From Albugo candida (taxonomy: Eukaryota; Oomycota; Peronosporomycetes; Albuginales; Albuginaceae), in NCBI GenBank assembly GCA_905220665.1, contig CAJNAR010000007.1, positions 1 to 64,000 of the forward strand: 64,000 nt of DNA, written 5' to 3'. The position numbers and the translations under genes are program-made. The notes beneath the pieces are model-generated. The model was given only the letters and a program-made list of their open reading frames with translations, ran no database searches and was not told the origin of the DNA. Below, one piece after another: positions 1 through 9,439 of the stretch (its first letter is position 1; each line of letters starts with the position of its first letter).

Positions 1-291
1 AAACCCTAAACCCTAAACCCTAAACCCTAAAACCCTAAACCCTAAACCCTAAACCCTAAACCCTAAACCCTAAACCCTAAACCCTAAACCCTAAACCCTA
101 AACCCTAAACCCTAAACCCTAAACCCTAAACCCTAAACCCTAAACCCTAAACCCTAAACCCTAAACCCTAAACCCTAAACCCTAAACCCTAAACCCTAAA
201 CCCTAAACCCTAAACCCTAAACCCTAAACCCTAAACCCTAAACCCTAAACCCTAAACCCTAAACCCTAAACCCTAAACCCTAAACCCTAAA
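1..291. repeat. Telomere repeat array (CCCTAAA)n
   Basis: The first 291 bases are uninterrupted CCCTAAA units apart from one with an extra A near position 30. On the other strand this is TTTAGGG, the telomere unit of oomycetes and most plants. The C-rich strand reads 5' to 3' into the chromosome, so the left edge of the window is a physical chromosome end. The array stops abruptly inside a retrotransposon coding frame. Confidence 0.97.
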
Positions 292-1401
292 TTCCAAGTG
301 ACCATCCAGCACTTGAACGTACTTCATCTTGTTCGATTCTTCGAATACAGCTGTTCGCACTATCACCAGTTTGTTTGTTCTGTAATCAATCACTCGATAA
401 CCCTTTGTCATCGTGGAGTATCCGACAAACATACAAGAGAATCCTTTGTCATCCAGCTTTTGTCTCTTTGCCTTGTCAATGTGTGCAAAACCCTTGGATC
501 CAAAAACGCACAAGTTGCTTAAATTCGGTCGCGTTTCCAAGCAAACTTCAACAGGTGTCTTGGAATTCCAAACTGAGCATGGACCGCGATTGGTGATATA
601 CACCGCTGTATTAATTGCTTCCGCCCACCACTGCTTTTTCTACGCTATCATACATCGAGCTCGCTCCATCAATGTACGGCTCATTCGCTCAGCCAAACCG
701 TTTTGGCGAGTAAGAGACAGTTGTTTAATGTATGATCCTGGCGTGGCGACAAAGGTATGTGAACTTCTTGTTAATGTACTCTCCCCCGTTGTCGGTTCGA
801 ATACATGCGATCCTTTTGTTTATTTGATTCTCCATCAAAGCTTTATATTCCACAAAGTTTTCAAATACTTTACTCTTCGATGCTAGGAAATAGGCGACAG
901 TATTTCTGGAGTAATCGTCGGTAAACGTGACAGCATACTTTGCACCCTCGTGTGATTTGATTTGCATGTGACCCATTACGACTGTGTGTAAGTTCAAGAA
1001 CTCCGGACGTCTTGATCTCACTGTTCTTTGATTTTGGGAATGATTCCACATTCGTTATCCCGTTTATACATCCTGCACACATTTCATGATCATCTTCTTG
1101 ATTCAAATCCACGTTCATTCCGTCGACACATTTACTAACGTTTTTCAGATTCGACATCGATATATGTCCAAGGTGTGCATGCCATAATTCCAAATCTTGT
1201 TTCGAATTTGCTTGACTGGCATTCTCCACGCTGGATGAACATCGCAATGCGTACAGCTTTCCTTTTTTTCTTGAGATTTGTCACCTGGTGACCGTTTTTC
1301 ATGATGCCACACCATCGTCCTTCAAATTTAACTTTGAGTCCTCTTGACACCAAAGCTGATACTGAGAGTATTCGTCGATCCATGCCTGGTACCAATAGCA
1401 C
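292..1401 (-). pseudogene. Copia pol fragment: GAG-pre-integrase and integrase
   Basis: Several overlapping minus frames together carry the GAG-pre-integrase motif (LWHAHLGHIS near 1180), its downstream CxxC zinc half, an integrase core (FTDDYSR and RTDNGGEY blocks, 780-940) and the integrase C-terminal block (FVGYS, GYRV, 430-480). These are enough to name the family. Frameshifts near 600-725, 1000 and 1250 show it is not functional. The last codons before the break are replaced by telomere sequence. Confidence 0.8.
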
Positions 1402-1664
1402 ATCATAAATGTTTACTCGAGCTCCATTTTCAAGTGTAACGGGAACAGTTCCAATTCTTGTGGCTGTTAGTTGAAGGCCATTTGCAACAGTGATTTGAAT
1501 TGATGATTTGACTTGTTCGAGATCCGTAAAATTTCTTGAAATGGGCTCATGTGACTGCTGACACCACTATCTGGAAACCAATTCATGTCAGACTTGTTGT
1601 TTGACGCCATGAATGCGTGTTTGCTACTTGGTTGCCGTCTAGACTGCTGTCGATTTTGACGACA

Positions 1665-2054
1665 TTACGCTATTCTATGTCCAGTACGTCCACATCCAAA
1701 ACACTTTCCATTGAACTTTTGTGCTGCTCCATCCCGTTGTTTATGGTTTCCTTGTCTTTCTTTTCTGAACTGCTGCTTCGTTGCTTTCAAAGCAAGTTCC
1801 CCGGATTCCTTTCGTTGCAGCGATTCATATTCACGTTGGATCATTTCTTTCGCTTGTAAAATATCCATATTTGGTATGTTTTCGATGATTTTTACGATTG
1901 AGTCGTATTCATCCAACAGAGTGCCTAATAGCAAGATGACTTGCTCGTCTTGAGTCAAAGTGTCTCCAATCGCAGCCGTTCTTGTGCAAATCTCCTCAAA
2001 TTTCTTGAGGTGTTCCAATGCATTTCCACCCTTTTCCATTTTGAACTCGTGCAC
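1665..2054 (-). pseudogene. Copia gag fragment with zinc knuckle
   Basis: A 129-codon minus frame shows a copia gag (UBN2-type) helical region and ends in a nucleocapsid knuckle, CFGCGRTGH, near 1670-1700. The 5' part continues in other frames up to about 2180, so the N-terminus is lost to frameshifts. It lies directly inside the LTR and primer site, as expected for gag. Confidence 0.75.
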
Positions 2055-2183
2055 TTGTCGTCAAGGCCTTAACGTCATTGACTTTCCACATTTCTATTGC
2101 TAGATCGGCCTTATTCGGAATCTTCAAGGCATCAATGATTCCGTGTAATTTTCTTCGCACAATAAGTCACTCTGTTCCATCGA

Positions 2184-2199
2184 GCTTGGGCTCATAACC
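2184..2199 (-). other. Primer binding site, initiator Met tRNA anticodon-loop type
   Basis: Immediately inside the LTR the minus strand reads GGTTATGAGCCCAAGC. It is complementary to the anticodon stem-loop of eukaryotic initiator Met tRNA (GGGCTCATAACC). Drosophila copia is known to prime from an internal half-tRNA like this. The same motif (GGTTATGA) follows the LTR of the next copia element at 4096-4107, which supports the reading. Confidence 0.75.
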
Positions 2200-2364
2200 T
2201 GTTGAATTGAAGTGAGCTTTGACGAGAGATCGTTAGAGCCACGTCGTTCAGTGTAGATTGAAAGTACGTTTATTAAGGTTTTAGATTGCTACCTACAGTA
2301 GATGTAATATTAGAATCTTCAGCATGGCCTTTATTGTCCAATGTGGTCTACACCATCATCAACA
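2200..2364 (-). repeat. Copia 5' LTR (165 bp)
   Basis: Bounded by a perfect 5-bp inverted terminal repeat, TGTTG at 2200 and CAACA ending at 2364, with the primer site directly adjacent. The partner LTR is lost beyond the telomere, so the outer limit rests on the terminal dinucleotides only and no target duplication can be checked. Confidence 0.65.
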
Positions 2365-2456
2365 AATTTCCCCTCTGATTGGCTAATATTCGTAAACCAA
2401 TATGATCAATATGTGACTGTATAAGCACCAAAGATAAAATAATAAAATTTCTTGAT

Positions 2457-3485
2457 TCATCTTTTTCTTGCACTTCTTCGAGTCCGAACGGTGCTTTGCT
2501 TCCCACAAGTACTACATAAACGTTTGTTTTGGTTTTTCCTTGGGTTCCACATATTCAAATCCAGATAAGTTGCGTCGCGTCGATCCATGTTCTTGGCGCG
2601 GTCGGGCGAGCAATTACTGGCTCTTGCGAAGTTTTTGGAATTTGTTGCGAAAGTGTCTGAATGTCGTAGCCTGCTTATCAAATTGCAAGGCTCCGAAGAA
2701 GGTGGCCACTTGATCAGGTAATATTGGGAGACTTCTGGCTGGCCACAATGGAGGAGGGCTTAGTTGGTGGGGCTTATTCAAGTGACGGATAGATGTAGCT
2801 CATTTGCAAGTTTTGGATTTCGACGCAGGTATTGACCCAGTTTTTGCTTATATGGATGATCACAGACGGCATGAATACTCGAAAGCACACGTCTTCGTCC
2901 TTTTTTGTGGCTGGCCGGCAATTTTCAACCGGTGAACGGCCATCTAAAGTTTTGAGGATTGCGGCTTGGAGGGCGTAGTACAGTCTGGTTTTACGAAAAA
3001 CAATTCCACGATCATTCCGCAGACATGTTTGAATGTTCCTCGTTAAAACCCCTTCTTCAGCAAATCCATCTACTTTGTTTTCAATTCTGTTTCGAGTCTG
3101 ATGGGGATTGTATGGGTTCTTGTTGTGGTGGATGGCATATGGTTATGATCCTCTACAACCACGCCGATAGTCCAATTCAAGTCATCCTGTATGGCTTTCG
3201 AGCGGAAGGAACCTTTGACGAATACTGTCGAGGTCTTTAGTCTTCGCGTTTTTCCGTTAGACGAAGCAGATTGCGGTAAGACCCTCCTCGGTCGCATCTG
3301 AGATGGACCGTATAGTGTGCATTACATTGCTAGAAGGATGATTTTGTCACTAAACCAGCACATTCATTTAATGCCTTTACTGTGGCTTCACGAGAACTAT
3401 ATTCAACTCCAGCAATAATGGTTGATGGATGTAGCAATTCGTTCTGAACCGTGACATCCGATTCTTCACTGTATTTTGCATCCAT
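2457..3485 (-). pseudogene. Decayed MULE/FAR1-like transposase
   Basis: Minus-strand pieces read in order. First is an N-terminal stretch (3485-3345, with AGVEYSSREATVKALNECAG) like the start of FAR1-type domains. Then comes a zinc-finger end typical of FAR1/MULE proteins (W-x-hydrophobic run followed by VEDHNHMPS, near 3130-3200), and then a 'KKGVLTRNIQTCL'-like block as seen after the HNH in MULE proteins. A basic tail with CSTCGKQ lies near 2480. There are many frame changes and no DDE core is visible. The family call rests on the HNH block and domain order, so it is tentative; a host-derived FAR1-like gene relic is the alternative. Confidence 0.45.
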
Positions 3486-3955
3486 ATTTCGCTTGATTAA
3501 ATCCCTTAATATTGCGCAACCCGTTGAATGTTGCTGTGTCTTAGATAGGGGGGCTTAAAAATGTGGAAAAGTGGAAAAGTGGGAATACGTAAGCTACTAT
3601 ACATCTTATGTTGAAGGACTACCGTATCGACCAATCATGTTATATTACATAAATTAGCTAATACGAGTTGTTTTATCTGTGGCAATAGTGGCACGGCTTT
3701 TCATTTATTCATAGAGAAGGTTTAAAATGCCATGACTGAATTCAAATTATTACCGCTAAGAGCTGATTGACTCCTCTACACAATGGTGGCATCCTACAGA
3801 GCCTAAAATCCCTTCTCTAAATATCCGAATATGAATGTCCATGTACGCTTTAACATACCCCCTGTAAGTCTTAATACGTACTGAGCATATATAAGATCAT
3901 TTAAAGAAACAATGATCGCCGCTTCTGGTACTTGATTGCTGCTACTGATTACTAG
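3486..3955. other. Gene-free spacer
   Basis: AT-rich sequence with no supportable coding frame, RNA gene or clear repeat. It separates the MULE-like relic from the LTR of the next copia element. Confidence 0.5.
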
Positions 3956-4095
3956 TGTTAAATAGGCGCGACTGCTGATGTCGAAAGGGCACGACCACTG
4001 AAAATAAACTATTAGAAAAGATAATAGGACCAAAAGCTTCAAATGAAACAGTTTCTCATTTACTTCACACTGTTCAAGAAGCATGGACAACAACA
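3956..4095 (+). repeat. Left LTR of copia element
   Basis: Starts TGTTA, ends CAACA, and is followed at 4096-4107 by GGTTATGATTCC, a primer site resembling the initiator-tRNA type seen at 2184-2199. The sequence aligns with 7368-7490. The outer end is set from that alignment and the TG start, so it could be some bases off. Confidence 0.65.
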
Positions 4096-4499
4096 GGTTA
4101 TGATTCCAAACTCCCCGGAGACCCCCTCGCCTTAAGCTCCACTTCGCGCACACGATAATGCGACAAGTTTTAGCGCGTAGTTCTCTCAAGCAAGTGAGCA
4201 CGGGGCCTCTGACCATGGTGTAGACCGTCTAGACAGAATGGAGAGACTCATCGGGAACGTGATGAGTGATATGGCACGGGAACGCGTAAAGCGTACTTAG
4301 TTGCCCCCCCCGCGGAATTAAAATACCACATGAAGAGTCGTTTGAGCGTCTTCATCCAGCTATTGGGTGCCCCACGACAGCTCTCCAGAGCTGGATCGCT
4401 CATTGTAGCCATGGGAGTGCAGATGCCGTTTTCTTCGCCGCAACCTTGAGTGCAGCAGCAACAGCTCTTTCCGACTGTGCAGCCTATGGCGCAAATAAA

Positions 4500-7330
4500 T
4501 ATGCAGCTAGGGCAGCAATTCTTTCCTCAGCAAAAGTTTGTGACCAAGATGCCAAGTGTCAAGGATATGAAGCTACCAATTGAGCGCTTTATTGGAAAAA
4601 ATGAACACAGGACTTGGAGCTGGAATTAAAGACTGGGGTTGCATTTTCTGGACGAACTTGGTGCAGCTCCACAACTCAGGGGAGGCGAATGGCCTGAAGA
4701 GTTCAAGATGAGGACTCTAAATCGATATCTCGATCGCATCGGAAATACCAGCGGTTAAACATCTGAATGAACAAGATCTTGGAGGTGTACGACCGAGAAG
4801 TTACTGTCGCCCAAGCCACGCGGTTGATGCGAGCACGTAAAAAAAATGACCGCTCGCGGACGGAACACTACCAGTACTTGGTTGTCGTTGCAAGTTCGGC
4901 GAATTTTCCCGGACAGCTTTTTTTCTTTAGTTCATTTTGTGAAGGGGCAACGACGGACATAAGAAGAGCCATGTATACTAGGCTCAATCGCCGTCGCACT
5001 GACCATCTCGAATAGGCATGGTAGTTGCAGACTTTGCCGCGACATTCGAGCATGCTACTACCGCAAATGTAGTTATTGTCGGCAGAGAAGCTACTGGAAC
5101 CCACCGTAATTTTCGGAGTTCGGGCAATGCGACAAAGGCATAGAAGCATTGAGATGGCTAGCGATGTTGGAATTATAACCAAGTCGGCCATATCAAGCGA
5201 CAATGCCCAAAAAAGGTTAGCAGAAGCCAAGCCCCGTTTGCTTTACAGCAGTGCCTGTAGACACACCTGATGATGAACGACACCGTCCTTGTCAATGTGG
5301 TAGATTTCTCCGATGAGTGCAATGCTGCAGATAGGCAGTCGATTAAGGTCGCGAGGGGTGGTTAAGTAATACTGAATGCTACCGTGGATGGGACAGTGCA
5401 CGTGGTCACTTTAAGTAAAGTCTATTACGCTAAAGACCTTGCACATATTTAAATTTGGTACTGCAAGCTTGAAGAAAAAGGAGTCTCTCTGAGCTACGAA
5501 GACGGAAAACGGTACATGAAGCGTGTCAATGACGGAGCACGAGTCTTTGAAGTCGAAAAGGAAAACAGTGTCCTTGTCGTGAGCACTCGCAGTGAAAAAT
5601 CGTCATCTACTAACAACGACATTGTGTCTGCCTCTCTGCAGGCTGCTAGTCCTGAAGTTGACACTACTGGTCGAATAAGATGTACGCTGCTGCAGATACA
5701 CAATCGTCTTGGAAATCTCATGTATGACACGGTCGAAAAAATGGCCGACCGTCTAAGCTCGGGAATTGAGCTAGTCGACCGAAATCGACCAAAGCGTCTA
5801 ACATGTGCTCAAGGCAAGCAGGCAAAGAATTCGTAGTCCAAGAAGGACACTGGCGCACATTCCCCGATTGATCGAATTGGTGGATTTGTCTGCAGTGATC
5901 TTAAAGGTCCAATGCCACTGCTGGATCGAAACGGATAACCGACACATGATGAACTTTGTTGCTGACGCGTCCAACTACTGTAGAGTGCTAGTTGCGCGGA
6001 AGAAGGAATTTGTTGCGCGGATGTTTGAGCATTGTTATACCTTTTTTGAGCGCTATCTCGAATTCAAGGTCCCCATTTTAAGGACGGATGGCACTGATTA
6101 ATATCGCAGTGTCGATATGTTTTGCAAGTCGACTGGGATGATCAGAAAAGTAATAGAGGCCAATAACCAAGCATTCAACGAAAGGGCTGAGTGCATGCAT
6201 AGAACTGTGCTAAATATGGCGCGTTGCATGATGTTCGCAAGTTGTTTGCCATTACATTTCTAGGGTGATGCAGTGCAGCTCGCCGCGTATGCAGTAATTT
6301 GCATCCCGAGCAGCTCGAATTTAAACTGATCATCGCCGCTTGAGATATCTACGGGACAGAAACTCAGCATTTCTGACATAGTGGTGTTTGGAATTCCGTG
6401 TACTGTGCACCGTGATCCGGAACGGAAAGCATGGAAGTCACGGACTAAGGTTAAGGAGATTTTGGGAAAGCACGATGAGACTATAGAGTTTAAGGTGCAT
6501 CATCCTCAGGAAGAGTTGTTCGTGACAACGTACCACGTCTAGAATGTCGAATTGATGGGAGTTGAGGAAAATGGCATTTACAGGAGCACCTACATCACGA
6601 AGATTTATCTTTGGAAACCATCAAGGAAAAAGAGGATGTCGCACAGTGGAAGGAGCTACAAGCGATGTTTCAGTCAGCAATTGGAATTCTGTTATGGCTG
6701 GCTCGTTGTACGAGACCGGACATTGCATTCGCTTTGCATCGAGCCAGCCGACGCCAAGAGAAAGTGACTGGCGGTGGACTATGCGGATCGTTCGCTATCT
6801 GAAGGGTACGATGGAGGTAAAGTTAAAACTAATGGGAGTGGTCACAGAGGATGAACCGCCAACGATTATTTCTGGAAAGCTACAGTGACGCAGATTACGC
6901 AGCGAATCCTACACACCGAAAATCGGTCAGTGGAGGTGTCATCTTTCTTAACGAGATGACTGTAAGCTATATGTGCCGAAAAAAAGTAAGCGTGGCTCCA
7001 TCCACGATGTAAACCGAGTTCGTGGCAGCTTCACTGGTAGCAAGTGATATTTTAGGACTGAAGTAGCTACTAAGAGAGACTGGACTGCGCGTGGTCAAGC
7101 CGATGGTGATGCACGTGGATAATCAAGCTGCGATAAGGTAGACTCAAGGGGAAGACCGCGCAGGGAGGGCTAAGCATATGGCGGTAAGACTCAAGTTTAT
7201 CAAGGATTACAGTCAGAAAGAATTGATCACGGTGGACTATTGGGAGTCGCGTTTCATGCGAGCTGACATTCTCACCATGACGTTTCCCGCGTCCGGCTGA
7301 TTGAATTGCGCAAGATGGTCTCCCTGGAAG
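4500..7330 (+). pseudogene. Copia gag-pol remnant
   Basis: Frame-broken coding region. A gag zinc knuckle is visible near 5165-5215 (CWNYNQVGHIKRQC, one Cys replaced by Tyr). A protease-distal block is near 5290-5440 and an integrase start near 5850-5920 (DLKGPMPLLDRNG). An integrase block with NERAECMHRTVLNMAR lies at 6165-6230. An RT/RNase H end follows at 6660-7300 (LLWLARCTRPDIAFALHRAS, YSDADYAANPTHRKSVSGG, MHVDNQAAIR). Stops and frameshifts occur throughout. The typical RT catalytic region is largely missing between 6540 and 6650. Confidence 0.75.
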
Positions 7331-7367
7331 GCGTCTTGAAAGGTGTCTTGAAAAGCACGACTATTGG

Positions 7368-7490
7368 TGTCGAAATGGCGCGACTAGTGATGTGAAAAGA
7401 AACTATTAGAAGAGATAATGTGACCGTAAGCTTCGAATAAAACAGTTTCTCATTTACTCCACACTGTTCAAGCAGCATGGACAAAAATCA
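7368..7490 (+). repeat. Right LTR of copia element
   Basis: Aligns with the left LTR at 3956-4095 and lies just after the RNase H end (ADILTMTFPASRLIELRKM, ending near 7320). It is 17 bp shorter than the left copy, mainly through a deletion near 7395. Confidence 0.6.
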
Positions 7491-8613
7491 TCAAGTTCAC
7501 AAAATCTCAATTTATATTATAATAAACGATATATTTGGGCAGGCGTGACTTTCTATTGCGACTTCATTATTTCATGTCTTAACGATTTGATGTTCTCATG
7601 AACACCGAATCGTTTGCTTGATGATAGTCCCGATAATTCAAAATGCAAAGACTCACTAAAAACTAACTATTGCCTGATCAAATATTCTAGCCTCCCCAAA
7701 AGAGAAGCGATGAAAAAATCAGGTTATAGGAAATTGATGAGTTTGAAGCAGATTAGGGAAGGTGTGTTTCATACGAACGCATATAAAACAAAACCTTCAG
7801 ACAATGAAAAGGGTATATATGCTTCATATGTAAAATGGTAATTATAGTTGTCGTAGCGTGTATATATTGATAATACGGAATTATACAGCTTTACTTTCAG
7901 AATGCTCCAGAACTTCCACCTTCAGTTCATCCGTGCAGATAGAAGTTTTTAACATGATAAAAGAATGACAAACAAAAATGCATACAAAAGTGAGATGATC
8001 TATTACGAGTTGCGTATGCGGTATAAATTTAGTACAATAACTATAGACTTTCATGACCAGCCTATCCATGGGGAAGTGCTACGCCTCGATCGAGGATGAT
8101 TGTAAGTAAGAGGTGTACAGGGCATCATTGAGTGCACACTCGCAATCGCGTCAGCATATGGAGTAAAATTGCTACCATATTTTCAAGTACTGTCAACGGG
8201 CCAGTCATAATGTGTACCAAGAATTCTGAGCAGCACTATCTATAAAGCGAAGAACAAATAGGCAACGGTTTCAATTTTTTCCGGAGAACGCTTCAATGGT
8301 TGAAGAGAAGTAAGTACAGAACTTTTGTGGCATCAAGACGCCTGATATGCTGGGCAACATAAGATACGAGCACTATGACCGTACTGTCCAACGTGCGCGC
8401 TTTACGCAAGCGGAATTCTCAGCTCCAAGATCTTCGTTATACATTCAAATTGAGAAGAAATTTACAAATACGCAGTACCTTATACGAAAGGAAAGATTAT
8501 TGCAATGCGATAATTTCAAAAATGCTTTGAGAAGAATCCATAAGCTGGGGCGAGATTTGTGTAAAATGATGCTGAAGGGCAACCGAATCTTCAGTGATAC
8601 CCACTTTGCCTTA
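7491..8613. other. Gene-free stretch
   Basis: Two short plus frames (7614-7841 and 8347-8637) have no recognisable family and no supporting context. The stretch sits between copia remnants and most likely contains further decayed element sequence, but I see no motif that proves it. Confidence 0.4.
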
Positions 8614-9038
8614 GAAAAGACAAACCGAAGTCGTTGACCGGAGCAGTCGTGATGTTTAACGGAATTATTGTCATCTGGGCGTGCAGAAAATAAGTAAGAG
8701 CTGGCTTGTCCACCATAAAAATGGAATTTGTCACCGCTTCTGACGCGACACGCGATCTACTTGGGGTACGCAAGTTATCAATAAATCTGGGAATGGCCAT
8801 GGCAACCCCGATGCCTATTATGGTAGACAATAAGGCTGCTATCAAGCACCTGGAAGGCGAAGCATCACCTGCGAAGGCAATGCACATAGACATTTGGATT
8901 GAGTTTGTATGTGATCAAGCGAGACGGGAAATCATCATACCAGGCTACGTACCGTTGGACAAGCTGGCAGCCGCTGAATTGACGAAGGCGCTTTTTTTTA
9001 ATCTTGCCGACATGCGCTCACTAGTAGGCCTGCAGTAA
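8614..9038 (+). pseudogene. Copia RNase H fragment
   Basis: Plus-strand codons read SLTGAVVMFNGIIVIWACRK, one stop, then LSTIKMEFVTAS, followed by DNKAAIKHLEG and a HIDI...FV block. These are the successive motifs of the copia RNase H domain. No RT or integrase precedes it. A purine-rich run with TGTTTGG near 9055-9065 might be the polypurine tract and LTR start, but no second LTR is seen. Confidence 0.7.
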
Positions 9039-9439
9039 CGAAACAAGGTCGAGAAGGAGTGTTTGGAAAATGGTGATTGGTACACGCAAATTTGGACGAT
9101 GTCAGCCACGGCCGAATGTTCACCACTATGACGTCATTAAACAACGTGCTGTTTGAGATAGTGTGATCTTGTAGTTGTTAAGCGGACAGGATGCATAGAA
9201 AATGCATATGAGAAAAGTCAGTACCAGTTCAACATTTGCACTGAAGAAAAGTAACAGGTATTTAGAATAATACACTTTATGGGGGCCTTTTTGACGAGAG
9301 CAGTGAGGCTGCGTGCCTATGTATGGACTTACAACAAGGAATTTTTTTGAGTCAAAATCATTGTGCTATCAGATAATAGTGTGGTCATGAGTTGTGACGA
9401 CAGACAGCAAAGCCCTCTAAGAAGTGGACGGGAGTATGT

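Larger units (their letters stand above)
292..2364 (-). mobile_element. Ty1/copia retrotransposon truncated by the telomere
   Basis: On the minus strand, right to left, this holds a 165-bp LTR, a primer binding site, gag with a zinc knuckle, a protease-distal/GAG-pre-integrase region and an integrase. The reading runs straight into the telomere repeats, so reverse transcriptase, RNase H and the 3' LTR are missing. The frame is broken in several places. The domain order (integrase before where RT would be) is that of copia elements, not gypsy. Confidence 0.85.
3956..7490 (+). mobile_element. Degenerate Ty1/copia element with both LTRs
   Basis: A left LTR (3956-4095), primer site, gag, protease, integrase, RT/RNase H and right LTR (7368-7490) lie in copia order on the plus strand. 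The LTR copies share long stretches (AAACTATTAGAA, CAGTTTCTCATTTACT) but differ by many substitutions and a deletion, so the insertion is old. Flanking 5-mers (ACTAG and TCAAG) do not form a convincing target duplication. Confidence 0.8.

Noticed and set aside
3803..4216. 137-codon minus frame and its relative at 7272-7484
   Set aside because: The similarity between the two is explained by their being opposite strands of the two LTRs of one copia element.
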